64,000 bases of DNA from Thunnus maccoyii (GCF_910596095.1 NC_056538.1:32367594-32431593), one strand, 5' to 3'; positions 1-13,215 are shown, counted from the stretch's first letter. Numbers and translations are program-made. The notes: generated from the sequence alone by a model not told the origin.

Positions 1-1
1 G

Positions 2-3000
2 ACGTTGTTCTGGAGGTTTTCCGCGGCGCCGCTGCTGCAGTCTGACCTCAGTTTCATCATGGAGGAGCTGGACAGGTGTTACAACCGTGCCGTCACTCTG
101 GCCAAACGCATGGCCACCGCGGGACTGCTTCCTCCAGACGGGTACGGCTTTTTACTTTCACTTCCTGTCTCTTTACAATTTGTTGTTCACTGGAAACATT
201 TGGGTTTAAGATCAAAAGATGAGACAAGAGTTCAGAATGTCAGCTTTTTATTTCCTGGTATTTACATTTAGATGTGTTAAACAACTCAGGATATATCACC
301 GTTTGTATTACACCACAGCATTTTTAGGTGAGTAAAGGAAATAACTTGCTTGCAGACATCACCAAACTGTTGCATTCTTCATTTGTGATGCTATTCCAGG
401 CTTTTACCACAGCTTCTTTCAGTTCTTGTTTGTTTCGGGGGGGGGGTTTCTCCCTTCAGTCTCCTCCTCAGGAGGTGAAATGCATGCTCTATTGGGTTAA
501 GGTCAGGTGATTGACTCGTGTGCTTTGGGTCATTGTCCTGCTGCATGATAAAAATTCCTCCTGATTAGTTTGGATGCATTTCTCTGTAAAACGGCAGACA
601 AAATATGCTACCATCATCAGTTACATCATCAATAAATATGAATGAGTCTGTTCCAGAAGCCATGACATTACCTCCACCGTGCTTCACAGATGAGCTTGTA
701 TGCTTTCGGATCATAAGCGGTTCCTTTCTTTCTCCATCACTTTGGTAGAGATTAATCTTGGTCTCATCAGTCCATAAGATTGTGTCCCAGAACTTTTTGC
801 AGCTCGTCTCTGTGCTTCTTTGCAAGTTTCAATCCGGCCTTCTGATTCTTACTGCTGATGAGTGGTTTGCATCTCTTGGTACAGCGTCTATGGCCTCTAT
901 GGCCTCTATGGATTGTGATACCTTCACCTCTGCACCGTGGAGGTCGTCGGTGATGTGACTTACTGATGTTTTGGGGTTTTTCTGTTGTTTTCCTTGGCCG
1001 ACCTGTTCGACGTCCAAATTCCAAATTGTTGTGCTTGCTATTCCCAATGTTTGTCCAACGGCTCTGATTGATTTTTCCTTCTTTTTTCAGCTTCTTAACG
1101 GCTTGCTTTTCCCCCATCGACAGCTCTCTGGTCTTCATGTTGGTTTTATCCTCTGCAGTCTTTATAGGTTTAAACCCAGACTAGTCATGCAGAGCTATTT
1201 AATGTTTGAACAATCAACCTTAAAGGAAACACCTGTCAGTCACATGTTCCAATAGTTTTGCTCACTTGAAAAAAATGGATGGGTTCAAACAAAGGGTGGT
1301 ATGTCCTGAGGAAATAAAAAGCTGACATTCTGAACTGTTGTCTCATCTTTTGATCTTAAACCCAAATGTCTTCAGTGAACAAAACAACAAAAACAAGGGA
1401 ATTTGACTTGCTGTTCCAATACTTTCGGAGGGGATTGTAAATGTCTTTCATCCTGAGTCATAAAGTAGTTTAGACGGCAGCGATCAAAGACGTAATCAAA
1501 CACTGAATCTTCAGTCGTGAAAATCATTAATTTTAAGTGATGTTGACTTTCTGCCCCTAATAGCAACACTGCTTACCACAAAACTTGATTTATGACTTGT
1601 GTCACATCTAAATCTCACTGCTGCATTTTAGCATTTAAAACTACAGTTAAGGTAACTACGGTTACAGTTGAAGACAAGGTGATAAAGTTGTTAATGATTT
1701 ATTAAGATGGGAACTTCTGAAGAGGATTAAATATTTACTTGCATGTTTTGAAAGAGACGTAAACCTGCTAAACACTTATTAGACTAATGCTAAAAGCTGC
1801 CACTAACGATCGTTTTCATCATCAGATAATCTGCTGATTATCTTCAGAGCGGTGAAGTCTTCAACAGTCCAAAACCTAAAGATTTTAAATTTACTCTCAT
1901 ATATGACAAAGAAAAGCAGCAAATCCTCATAGATAGATAATATTTTGCCTTTTTTTTATTGAAAAATGACAGAATCAATCAGAATTATCAAAAATAATTG
2001 CTTATAATAGATCTATCGACTAAATTATTGCAGATCTACTGTCAGTTTTCTGCTTTCTTTGACTTCACAAGTGTCACAAGAGTTATTTTATCTACCTGCA
2101 CATGTAACGGGGGACTATATTAGCCTCACAGTTTATATGGCTGATAATAGCGACAGCCTACAGTCTCTGCGTTGTGTTGTGATGATGATGATGATGATGG
2201 TGGACTCCAACGAAGACACCCAGACAGCTTCGATGTCGATTCAATGATGTCTGTTTATTGCTTACAAGCCCGGTCTCAGTAAAACTATTTAATATAAATA
2301 AAATCATAATCAAAGGAAACTTACAATACTAATAAATGATTTGTGACGAATAACCGTTAAATAACAAATTACAGGGCCGACGGTCGAACCTTGACTCACT
2401 ATATTACAGATTATTGATACAGATGAATCAGTTCACATAGATAATCACTCTGAATGTCAATATAATTATAATTAGTAATAAAGTCTATCTCAGGTCAGCT
2501 ATACATTATTATTTACAGGTTTCCATTTAACAGTCACACACCCACCTGGGGGATACAAGCCCGGTCTGACTTGTTTCCATGGTGATGGGCTTTATAGCTG
2601 CATCGTTACCTTGGATACTATGTAGCCAAGTATTAAATATTAAATATAAGCTAACAGCATAAAATAATGAAAATAACACAAATATGTACACCTTACAAGT
2701 ATTAAATAAAGGTAAAATTACTGACAAAATTATATTCTATATTAAAAGATTTTGCTATTAGACATAGTGACCATATGTTACACACAGGAAGAACCAACAC
2801 ATTACTTCTTCTTCTGCTGAATAATGTTTGCCGTTCGTTCTCTCAGCTCTCCCGGCAGTGACCCTACCGAGGGATGTTTCAACTACCCGCTCGTGGAGAA
2901 GTTTCTGATGACCAAGCGTTGCTCGCGGGTGCTGCTGTTTTACTACCTGCTGTGTCGCGGTCTGACTCTCATCACCTTGCTGTGCGCCTGCATCTACCTG

Positions 3001-6000
3001 GGATACTACCTCCGCCTGGCCTCTGTAACTGACGAGTTCGGCTGCACGCTGCGTGTCGGCCTGCTGGCCCATGACCCCAGCATCCCTGACAAGGTGCAGT
3101 GTAAGCTCATCGCCGTGGGAGTCTTCTCTCTGCTCAGGTATTTGTCTGTTTGGTTAAGAGAGATAAGATAACGTTATTGTCACTGTACAAGTACAATTAA
3201 ATGTCATTTGGAGCAAGCCTATAGATGCCTAATTAAGAATAAAAACTATAAAAACCTCGCACTCTGGCCCGTCAGGATCAGATCATTTTGCTTTTTAAAA
3301 ATGAGGGATATTTCTTACAAGTATGGTGTGCTTTTATTTTGAAAGTTTGATTGAAATGTGTACTGTCAGGTGTATAGAGACAATAGTCAACTGCAGCTGG
3401 ACACAGCTGGAACCCACACCTTTTTGAACATTTACTGCTTCCACATAGTTTTAGATACAAACTTCATTTGAACTTTAAATGAGTCACGAGAATTTGACCT
3501 ACAAATCTTGAATTTACATGTGTTTTCTATCTTTTACTGTTTTTGAGATATTAGAGTGTGAGTTTTAAAGTCTTTTCTTGCTCCTCCTGTGATTTTATAA
3601 TGAGTGTGTATTGCGGAATGTTTCACAGCACTGAAGGAGTGACATCACCAGGAGCAGTTGGAGAGGACGATTTTAGAGTACGCTTTTTGTGAAATGTCCT
3701 CATAAATCCCATGGGTTTGGCCAAATCTTACATTAAAAATCATATTTTAGTAGGAAATTTCGTGGCAAATCCATTGATACAGATTTGAAAGTGGTCAGAC
3801 TTATAGTTTAGACGTCAGAAGCCTCAGTTTGACACAAAGTTCATGCCTCCGCATTGTTTTACATTGTAAGGGTGATGTGGCACTGCAACTTTCAGGACTT
3901 ATAAAATCGAAACCGTTCGAGTTATTACAAAGCTTTTTTTCAGCATAGTGTCATAAGTCACCTATTAAAGTTTGAAGCCGATACCATTAACGTCCATTTG
4001 TTCAGGGGCCAAAGTCTTGTTTTGAAAGGCTAATTGCGGACTTCCTGTTGGATTTAGGTCAGGGGTGTCAGTGTATGATTTGTAGGTCTTGATGAGACAA
4101 ATAATTGAGTTTTGGTTTTATCTCTCTACAACATTCCTACGGGCTGTGGTGGCCATTTTAGTTACATAGGTGGCGCTAGAGAGCACATATTGGCACTTTA
4201 GGGGTTGATTTTTACATTTTATCAAATTTTTCACCAGACTTGATGTGCGTGCCAAATTTGGTGAGTTTTTGAGCATGTTTAAGGGGTCAAATTTAGGTCT
4301 GAAGTGGCATAATAATAAAGAAAGAAACAAACAAACACACGAAAAACAATAGGGTCTTCACCCTTAGGTAAGGACTACTGTTTTACAGTCGTACATGAAG
4401 AGGGAGAATAGGAGGAGGCTCAGTACACAGCCCTGTGGTGCTCCAGTGTTCAGTGTTACGGGAGGTTAGAAATGCTTGTGCACTGTTTGTTTGTAGTCTG
4501 CCGGTAAGAAAGTCCGGAACCCAATTGCACAGGTGGGTGTTTAGGCCAAAACTGTGACTGACATACCTGTCCAGCTGCTCCAGGTGAGGCCAGTGAGACT
4601 GTGTCCTCAGGTGACCTGTTTGCCCTGTAAGCAAACAGCTGGTGGTCCAAGGAGGAGGGGATGTTGGTTTTTTTTATGTGTGTTAAGACAAGTTTCTAGT
4701 TAAAATCATAGTTTTTTGGTACGCTTATCAGACGATGCAGATTAGATGGGGAAATTCTATATCTGCTCCATATTCCATGTGAATAATGGGAGTTCGACAA
4801 GGCAGTATTCTGTCTCCTTTCCTTTTTTAACATCTATATGGATGATCTGTCACTGCAGTTGAAAAGATGTGGAACAGGATGTATAGTTGGCAACTCTATC
4901 ATTAACCTCCTCATGTACGCAGATGATTTGGTGATTTACCGTCCATGTTGTTGAGGGTATGTTCACAATATGGTATAGATTTTGACATCAAATATAATGC
5001 AACTAAGAGTAATATTATGATAGTCAGAAGTAGAGAAGACAGAAAATTAGTATTTCCTGATTTCTTCCTGTCTGGCATTGCCCTTAATGAACGTAATGAC
5101 GTTAAATATTTGTGCCATTATATAACCAATGATTTATCAGATGACAGGGACATTTACAGGCATGTTGGCTTTTAAATTTTAGTATGTGTTCAGTGACTGT
5201 GAAGATCTCTCTTTTTAAAAGCTTTTTGTACCTCACTATATACGGCCCACTTGTGGTGTTGCTACAGAAAAGGCAGCATGCAGAGACTCACAGTGGCTTA
5301 TAATGACAGTATGAAGCTGCTGCTTAAAGCTTCAAGATGAGTCCCGTCAGGTTCTTATCTAGACTGTGGAACCATTTGCATTTTAGCCTAAATGCAAATG
5401 TCTGATTATTGTAGAATGCCTCTTGTTATTTTTGTAGTTGTGTTTTTTTTAGATTGTTTATTAATTTATTCTTTTTGTTTGTTTGGTTTTGTTTTATACT
5501 TTACACTTTGTATTTTATTGTGCTATGGACCCTCCATGAGTTGTGTCCTTAATTAATCCTTAAAAAAAAATTGAAGTTGCTCGAAACACTTCATAATTAT
5601 GGGGTCAGGGCCACTGGGAGATAGTCATTCAGGGACCCGATCACTGTCTGTTCTGGCTCAGGGATGATTGTAGCAGACTTGATGGGACAGTGGTCTGTTC
5701 CAGAGAGACGTTAAACAGGCTGCTGAGCACATGATGGAGCCTCCTGCAGTGTCAGCTGAGTGATGGGTTGGTTGTCGTCTCTGTCGTACCGTGTGAAGAA
5801 GTGGTTCAGATCATCAGGGAGAGATGAGTTTACCTTTTGTAGAAGAGCTCTGGGCCGCTGCGTCTTTGCACCACCATATGTGTTTACTTAATAGACTTTA
5901 TAGCCTGAGCTTTGTTTATGAGGGGGTCACATGAAAAGCATCAGATATGGGTTGGCAGGGTGTGTCCACCAACAACTACAGAGTGGACACAATAACATGT

Positions 6001-6001
6001 A

Positions 6002-6050
<49 letters not shown>

Positions 6051-9000
6051 TCTACTGTATTGTAGTCCAAAATATTAGCTCTGCAATCAAATTTGCCTCT
6101 GTGAAGCTAATTTTGTGTTAAGACTGTCAGAAAGTGTTGATTTGAGTGGAGCTGCAAAGATTATTATTGTTATTATCACAGTAGGACACAGGCAGTGATT
6201 GTTGATCTTGAAAAGGGCCAGAGGGCTAAAATGTTATCAAAATAAAGGAGAAATGCATATGGAGCAAGAGTGTGTGACTCTTTTTTCCCGCTTGCGATGA
6301 CGTCTGTTACCGCCACACCAAACGCCACGATTGGTCCAAAATCACAAGCGTCTGTTGATTTGGACATTTCATGTGGAAAAGTTGCAGTAATTTACCAAAA
6401 TTGCAAGTTCTTGCAAACATTACAGAGGTCTCTTGAGGTAATTTGCGTTAATTATTGCAATTGCAAAATTGCAGTTTCCTGGAGAGACTGAATAAACCAG
6501 TTATACTGTAACAGGAAATGCTTCTTTTCTTCATGTCAAACTGTAGTTGGTTTGTTTGTTTCCAGCCTCGTCAACTTGGTGCTGTTCGTTGCACTGATCC
6601 CAGCGGTGATCTACGCCAGCCTCCGTCCCCTCTTCTGCTATGGATACGCCCGCTTCCTGGAAACCTACCAATCACTGCCCACCGTGAGTGTCCTGCCCTC
6701 CCCCGACGGCCACTGGGACGATCTCTCTCTGTATCTGCTCTTCCTGGAGGAGAACATCAGCGAACTCAAGTCCTATAAATACATCAAGGTGTTTTAAGCA
6801 GCACATATCTCTGATCAGACAAACCAAAACAGTAACAACACAATAACAATGTAAACATGAATATATGTTTGTTTGTTTTTTATTTGTCCAATCTTGTCTC
6901 ATGTTTTCTGACTGCAGGTGCTGGAGTTGCTGAAGAGAAGAGGCGAATGCTCTGGAGAAAACTTTGACGCCTTGGGTCTGTTGCAGACTCTGTGTCTGGT
7001 GAAGATGGACAGTGTGGATGGGGTCAAACCTGGAGGTGTTGCAGGGAAACGAGATCAAGTTAAAACTAATGCGGCCGACTCTTCCGGCAGCCCAGCAGCA
7101 GCCAACGCTGGAGCAGCTGCAAACTGCTGCAACAGTCCGAGCTCGGCCACGGATAACTGCAGCAGGATGGAAACTGAGATGAAAGGTGAGGACGGAGAAG
7201 TAGTTTTCATTTATCGCATTTTACGAAGGGTTAAACATTCCTCATGTTTAGCAAAGTTCTGTCTGATATTATGTTTGATATGAAAACTGCACAGCTGTAG
7301 AATTATACAATAAAAAAGCAATTTAAGTTTCTCATAGAATGAGGTGAGATGTTGGTTTATTTAATATTATCATGTAATTCAAACTATTATCGCACATGTT
7401 TTTGTTTTGGAATGAAACAAATTTCCTATGATTTTTGCTTATATTATAATATTAATTTTATCAGTACAGCCCTGCTATAACCCACCTTTCATCAGAAATA
7501 GTGCAGAGTTTTTACTGTCCTATTTAAAGGGGGACATATCATCTGTTTTGTGGGGTTTTTTTCCCAAATGTTCCAAAACTTGAGGGGAACGTATGTAAAA
7601 ATGCTGCCTGCAAGTCAAAACTCAGGGCTCCAACTATAGACTGTATTTAAAGATGGACGTCATGACAGCTCCCCAAAAGTGAAGCCAAAACATCTCGATC
7701 GCCCCCTGGTGGCTGGCTGCAGTATAGGTCATAAGTCCCGCCCCCTCCATGCTAGCGGATGGGACATGAGCCAAACTAAAAAATCAAAGCACACATCAAA
7801 TAAATTTTTCCCAAAGATGGTTTCTGTCATTTCAGGTAGTTCTTATCCTGCTGATGTTTGTCCAAGTGCTCATTTTTCTGATAAGTTTGTTTTTAATTAG
7901 TTATTTGACGATATAGAAAGGGGGTCTGACGTCATGATTGACAACCGTGACAACCACTCTCAAACCTCCATCAGGCTGAGGGGGCGTGTTCCGCGGGCTG
8001 TTATCCTGCCGCCTGACTCTACTGCGCAGATTCTGGCTCCAAATGAGGTCACAAAAGCAAGATGGCTGCTCCTGGAAAGGAGATATTTTGGCTTCACTTT
8101 TGCATAGCGGTAGGAAGCGGAGACACGTCGTCCATATTTATATACAGTCTATGGCTTCAACCTGCTATGAACACTTCATTTGCCTACTCCTCATGATGAT
8201 GTCAGATTGTTTGCACATGCCCACAAACAGCTGTCTGCTCCGTAGTCTTTGTTGCTAGGTGGTTGCTAAGGTGTTTCCAGGTGTCGTCCACTCTCGAATT
8301 TCAGATCAGATTCATCCAACATGTATGGATGGATTTGAGAAGTTGACATTTGGAGTAAAGAAGGAGAAAAAGAAGTGAAATCCTGCTACTATAGTTTGTT
8401 TACGTAGCCTCTGGAGGCGGAGGAAGCTTCCTGAAGCTGACCAATCAGAACAGAGTGGGCTCATCAGGAGGCGGGCCTTAAAGAGACAGGCGCTAAAACG
8501 GCCTGTTTCAGACAGAGGCTGAACTGAGGGGCTGCATAAAGGACCAGTAGAAGATAAATAAGGAGTTTTTAACTGTAAATCATGCAAAGATATTCCAGTA
8601 GAGCCCCAGAATATAAATATAGAGCTGGAAATGGGCAGAATATGTTCCCTTTAAGTTTAAAAGTAAAGTTAGGCCTTGTTGTCAGCAAAAGAGCAAGAGT
8701 TTCAGCAAAAATTTCACTTTCTTTCACCTCGTTTCAAGGAACTGTGGGACGAAGGATGAGAACTTACAGGAAACAGAGAGTCAGAGGTGGAGAAACAGGT
8801 GTAGGCCAACAAAACTACAGAGGTGACAATTACCTCTACCCATCAAACCTGTTTCCTGAGCGTGCAGAAGAATGTTTGGCAGCACATCGTATAATTTAAA
8901 AATTCAGTTTTACGTCAGTGGCTGTGTCTGAAATCACTCTCTTGTTCACTCATTAGTGAAAGTGAAACTGAGATTTCAGACACTCATTAATCATCATTTC

Positions 9001-9996
9001 ATTTTGTGTCATTGCTGGCGGCTGTAGAGACGCACAACAGTCGTCTTTACATCTACAAAATGCGACTCATTGCATTGTGGGATTGTTAGCGGACAGTTGC
9101 GTACATGACAACAAGCTGTGTATTGTAGATACATTTACCATCAGAATTCAGACCCTCAAATAAAATAGTGGACAGTAAATATGGTAACTATAGAAATATG
9201 TTTCAGTTCAAGGTTTCTGGTCCAGTGAATCTCATTATCTAATATCTTACAAATACTCGTTTACTTACTTATACTTTTTGGAAGAGTCACAATATTAGGA
9301 AGCATCTTATTTGTCTGTTATTAAAGCAACAGTTTTGGGAAATATGTTTACTTGATTTCTTGGTGAGAGTTAGATAAGAAGATTGAGATAAAAACAACAA
9401 TTCTCCACTTTATTTAGAGTTTTTGTACGGATTAAACAGACGAGATATAACATATTAATTAGTAAGCTTTAGAGGTGCTGGTAGGTGGATTTTGTTGGGT
9501 CTCTTTTTTGTTTTTGTTAATAGTCTGGCCGTGGAGTTTTGAATAAGCTGTAGTCTTTCAATTGACCTTTTGGGAAGACCCGTAAAAAGCACATCGCAAT
9601 AGTCTAATCTACTTGAAATAAAAGCATGCTATGCTAAGCTAACCAGCCTCTGAATCCAGCTTCAGACTTGAGAGAGGTTCCGATCTTCTCATCAAGATTC
9701 AAGAAACTTTATTATCTGTCACATACTGACAGAAATTCCTCTTTGACAAAACAGTGAAAACATCACAGTAAAATAAGTTAAGAATAATAACACCAGTACT
9801 GTTAAAAGACAAGTTTAGATGTGAGTATATCTGTTTAAAACTTGTCTTAATCACCACATACACAATAATAATTCCCACAACATGCAAATTGATTTATTTA
9901 TTTTCAGAGCTGGCCCCCCTGCTGCCGGGAAACAGCGATGTGACGGGCAGAAACAAAAACAGCGAGTGCGGGACTATCCGGCAGCGAGCGATGTGA
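2..9996 (+). CDS. panx1: Pannexin-1 (panx1), 3' part, 5 exons, 5' end outside window
   Basis: Pannexin-1 forms large-pore plasma-membrane channels that release ATP. Coding exons read as 2-141 (5' cut by the window edge), 2847-3137, 6566-6788, 6918-7185 and 9908-9996 (TGA). All joins are GT/AG and keep one frame, giving 336 visible residues. Seen: LFWRF and IMEELD near the start; a membrane segment ([20 protein letters not shown]); a second extracellular loop with both expected cysteines (DEFGC...[10 protein letters not shown]); a fourth membrane segment ([18 protein letters not shown]); and the pannexin-1 hallmark [26 protein letters not shown] motif (7008-7022) sits where mammalian PANX1 has its caspase site DVVDG. 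About 130-140 N-terminal residues are missing compared with the family. Introns hold Tc1, LINE and MITE remnants. The family call is firm. Which teleost paralogue this is (panx1a or panx1b) cannot be decided from the fragment. Confidence 0.93.
182..1440 (-). mobile_element. Decayed Tc1/mariner-like transposon in panx1 intron 1
   Basis: Minus-strand ORF pieces at 767-1138 (starting [20 protein letters not shown]) and 565-825 (with [18 protein letters not shown] and [12 protein letters not shown]) are parts of a Tc1-family transposase, broken by frameshifts. About 75 bp at 186-260 is repeated inverted at 1310-1381 (shared core GGGTTTAAGATCAAAAGATG), marking long terminal inverted repeats. The right end probably runs to the CAATCCCCTCCGAAAG-type terminus near 1440. 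The left end is less complete, stopping a few tens of bases from the exon 1 donor. It is not expected to be active. Confidence 0.8.
1440..2846. other. Rest of panx1 intron 1
   Basis: AT-rich intronic DNA. It holds a diverged repeat at about 1795-1945 (see separate entry), a short GAT run near 2179-2200, and two copies of a 14-bp string (TACAAGCCCGGTCT) at about 2267 and 2555. No coding exon was recognised. Confidence 0.6.
1795..1945. repeat. Diverged dispersed repeat, copy 1
   Basis: The segment with 'aacctaaagattttaaattt' and 'aaagaaaagcagcaaatcct' recurs in reverse complement at about 11,310-11,520. Weaker relatives lie near 57,680-57,850 and 58,580-58,810. It looks like an old interspersed element. 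The family was not determined. Confidence 0.55.
2847..2859 (+). promoter_or_regulatory. panx1: Two in-frame alternative 3' splice sites of panx1 exon 2
   Basis: The first acceptor (ctctcag) starts the exon at 2847 and a second (ccggcag) would start it at 2859. They are 12 nt apart, so both keep the phase-2 join with exon 1 (ending at 141) and differ by four residues (Ser-Pro-Gly-Ser). Which is used cannot be told from sequence. The first has the better pyrimidine tract. Confidence 0.45.
3258..4290. repeat. 1-kb dispersed repeat, copy A (panx1 intron 2)
   Basis: This noncoding segment is closely matched in the opposite orientation at 53,383-54,484 in flot2 intron 7. Shared landmarks: GCACTCTGGCCCGTC at one end, a stretch around ATGAGGGATATTTCTTA, and CACCAAATTTGGCACGCACAT (complement in this copy). 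It is followed by a tail of AAAGAAACAAACAAAC type and 'acaatagggtcttc', typical of an abundant fish interspersed repeat. The family was not identified. Confidence 0.75.
4383..4650 (-). mobile_element. Non-LTR reverse transcriptase fragment, minus strand
   Basis: Minus-strand translation contains [19 protein letters not shown] followed in other frames by a [11 protein letters not shown]-like segment and an [19 protein letters not shown]-like segment. These resemble the core reverse transcriptase of Rex1/CR1-like LINEs. It is frameshifted and truncated, so a relic. Confidence 0.65.
4785..5570 (+). mobile_element. Second non-LTR reverse transcriptase fragment, plus strand
   Basis: Plus-strand frames read [13 protein letters not shown], then [17 protein letters not shown], then [11 protein letters not shown], which is the YADD catalytic box of reverse transcriptase. 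An ORF at 4945-5175 continues with [20 protein letters not shown] and [14 protein letters not shown]. Frameshifts and stops show it is dead. It abuts the opposite-strand fragment at 4383-4650. Confidence 0.75.
5571..6565. other. 3' part of panx1 intron 2
   Basis: No coding exon seen. An AAT microsatellite (6001-6045) lies here. The rest is AT-rich sequence with no feature I can name. Confidence 0.6.
6001..6045. repeat. (AAT)n microsatellite
   Basis: About 14 uninterrupted AAT/ATA units in panx1 intron 2. Confidence 0.95.
7636..8152. mobile_element. MITE with ATAGACTGTAT ends (panx1 intron 4)
   Basis: The left end reads ATAGACTGTATTTAAAGATG. The right end is its imperfect reverse complement (CCATATTTATATACAGTCTAT), giving terminal inverted repeats of about 25 bp around a non-coding core. 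A related right end (TTATACAGTCTATAG) occurs at about 45,815-45,830. The class is unknown. It carries no transposase. Confidence 0.7.
8153..9514. other. Middle of panx1 intron 4
   Basis: No coding exon or clear structure was recognised. From about 9,325 it contains part of a dispersed fish repeat (with 'gtgagagttagataagaaga'), seen again near 50,010-50,165. Confidence 0.5.
9515..9628 (-). mobile_element. LINE reverse transcriptase C-terminal fragment, minus strand
   Basis: The minus strand reads, without a stop, [20 protein letters not shown] then [17 protein letters not shown], the highly conserved C-terminal reverse transcriptase segment of fish CR1/L2/Rex-type LINEs. It interrupts another dispersed repeat whose parts lie on either side (about 9,325-9,480 and 9,625-9,700), showing nested insertion. 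Confidence 0.75.
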
Positions 9997-10429
9997 TTGG
10001 CCGCTGGCACTGCGATGGAGACGGAGGACTCCACCTCACCAGACCTGGACGAAGGAGGTCTCATCTCACGGTGCATAAAGACACGCCACGACCCTTTCCT
10101 GTCCTGACGGAGTTCATCTTACAGACATCGCAGGAGCTCAGATGTTTGAGACTTTTGTTTGTTTTTTTTCTGACACATCGCTGACTGGAAAGAGGAGGAA
10201 GTGAGCGTCAGGTGATGTAAGACTAGACACTGGAAGTACTGGGAGATTAAAACTCATGCTGGAATCAAAACAAAAGACATTTTAAAAGGTTTAAACGCTG
10301 CATTTACCAGAATGTTTTGCTCTGTGAATTATGGGGTGTGATGACGTCAGACTGACTGTACATATAGATGTTTATTCAGCTGCCAGTGATGTGATAAGTA
10401 ATTTGTTTGTTTTTTGACTCATAACCTAC

Positions 10430-10916
<487 letters not shown>

Positions 10917-11309
10917 GTATTTAATTATAATAGACAGAGAGTGTCTACTTGTTTCTTCTCACACTCTGTCGCTGCAATAGTAGAAGAAGAAGAAGAGCTC
11001 GTCACCTGAACCGGTGGTATATTTCAGGTGGTTCTTTGACAAAACAGTCGCTGTAGTTTCATATCTGAAAAAGGTACGTTAAAAGAAAAAACACTCTCAT
11101 TAGTTTGACCCTGAAACTGACATGTGACTGTTTCAACTTTACGTTCAAGTTCAAGTATGAAATTGTCAAAAAAAATGCAGAGACAGAGTCGTGGTTTTCA
11201 TCAAAAAAACAAGTTGTGATGTATTTATTTGCACTGACATTGTCAGAGAATGTGTGTTTTTTTCTTCTATGAGCTTGTTAATCACATTTCAGTGTTGATT
11301 GAATAGAGC

Positions 11310-11520
11310 TGCAACACTAAATTGATTATTAAAACGTTAGAATTACAACTATTTTCATAATCTAATCTAGTTTGTCATTTTTCACACGTAAAAGCCGAAA
11401 TATTCTCCGGTTTCAGCTTCTCAAATGTGAGGATTTGCTGCTTTTCTTTGTTATATGTGACAGTAAATTTAAAAATCTTCAGGTTTTGGACTTTTTAGTC
11501 GGACGAAACTTGTAAACTGG
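11310..11520. repeat. Diverged dispersed repeat, copy 2
   Basis: Begins with the fish-repeat phrase GAGCTGCAACACTAAATTGA and continues into a reverse complement of 1,795-1,945. Non-coding. Family not determined. Confidence 0.55.
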
Positions 11521-12392
11521 AGCCGATTTATTGATGATGTAAATAATAAGTGGTTGCAGCTGTAGTTGACAGTGTCATGGTTGTAAAAGAGGATTACCAC
11601 TCAACAAAGAATTCTTCATTGTTTTGCTGTTTTTATGGTCTTGCAAGTGACATAACGAGGAAGCTTAAAATGAGCCTGTGCTCTTAGACGTCACAGCACA
11701 AGTTTAGTTGTTTAACTTTCTGGCTCGTTTCACAGGTTTTTCAGTTTCTGATTTTTTTTTTTTTTTTTTTTTCAACAAAAATCGTATGCTGTGCTCATCA
11801 AATGCATTATTTCTCCAAAGTATAGGTCATTTTTTTAAAGGAAACTGCATATTACAGGTAATAATAACTTTAAATAATGTCCAGTTTTTGGGGGGGTTAC
11901 ATACATTTATTCCAATGTTTGGATGTCTAAACTTGCCGTGATTGTTCGGGAATCTCAGGGATAAAAACATCTCACTACTTCATAGTCAGTGTTTACTTAC
12001 TTACTTTACATTTTCCACTGTCTGCATGTTTAAGTGCAGCTTTTTTAAAAATATTGTCATGAAATTACTGCAGTATGATCTCATCCTTACATAATTGTAC
12101 ATTGTGGGACCTTTTTTTTTTTTTGCAATGTTTTTCCATGATACCTTGATACTATCGGGGTCCCATTTCTGTGCAATGGGACACTTTATAAATGTAAAGA
12201 CTTGGAAAGAAACTGATGCTTCTTGTGTTGTGATTTTAGGAAACTTGATGTGACGTTTTGGCTTCTTATGTTTATATTAAATTTCTGTGTTCAAGTGACA
12301 TTTTGATATAAACTGCAGTTGGAGATATGAAGATGGCTGTTGATTATTACACTGAAGGGTTGTTTGCAGTCTTAAAAATAAATATATACATT

Positions 12393-13215
12393 CAGTGATG
12401 GAAAGTAACTAAGTACATACTACCACTCCACTACATTTCAGAGGGAAATATTGTACTTTCTACTCCACTACATTTATTTAACAGCTTTAGTTACTTTTCA
12501 TGTGAAGATTTGACACAATGGATAATATAACAAGCTTTTAAAATACAACACATTGTTAAAGATGAAACCAGTGGTTTCCAACCTTTTTGGCTTTTGACGT
12601 CTTACAAAAAGCAGTGTGTAGTCGGGGTCACATTTCACATGTCTATGAGTTGTTAACAGCTCCACCAAATAGTGATTTTTCCCTCTAAACTTCTCACATG
12701 CTTTCATTTCAATAAATGTTCAAATGATCCAATATTTCAGCAAAAATCAAAGATTAGAGAAAAAGTCCAAAAAACTGAAAACAGATTTGTGTATCAGAAC
12801 TTTGTTTTTTCTTCTTTCCTCTCCCATTAATCATCTCACGACCCCTCAGATTTATCTGCTGACCCTTTGGAGGGGCCCGACCCCTAGGTTGGGAACCACT
12901 GGACTAAACTAGCTAACTGTATATAAAGTAGTGTAAACTAGCTCCACCTCCAGCAGCTACAACAGTAACATGCTGCTCTAACACTGATGCTTCACTATTA
13001 ATAATCTAATGATGTCATATATAATAATATATCAGTCAGAGGGACCAAACCACTACTTTTACTGCAATACTTTAACTACATCAAGCTCATAATACTTATG
13101 TACTTTATAGTAGGATTTTTCATGCAGGACTTTTACTTTTAATGGAGTATTTTTTACATTGTTGTATTGCTACTTTTACTGCAGTAAAGGATCTGAATAC
13201 TTCTTCCACCACTGC
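12393..13215. mobile_element. hAT-like MITE, copy 1
   Basis: Near-identical direct repeat of 41,486-42,327. Ends are CAGTGATGGAAAG on the left and CTTCCACCACTG on the right (terminal inverted repeat CAGTGGTGGAAG). Both copies share the chance 69-residue minus-strand ORF beginning MKACEKFRG, which is not a gene. The 8-bp flanks here no longer match clearly. Confidence 0.85.

Noticed and set aside
2260-2570. Possible LTR pair around the repeated 14-mer TACAAGCCCGGTCT
   Set aside because: Only the short string matches. The flanking sequence does not, and no retroviral-type features were found.
3278-4330. Small ORFs conserved between 3.3-4.3 kb and 53.4-54.5 kb
   Set aside because: They are chance frames in an inverted pair of the same dispersed repeat.
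12498-12707. 69-residue ORF found twice in the window
   Set aside because: Its recurrence at 41,609-41,818 is explained by two copies of the same non-coding hAT-like MITE.
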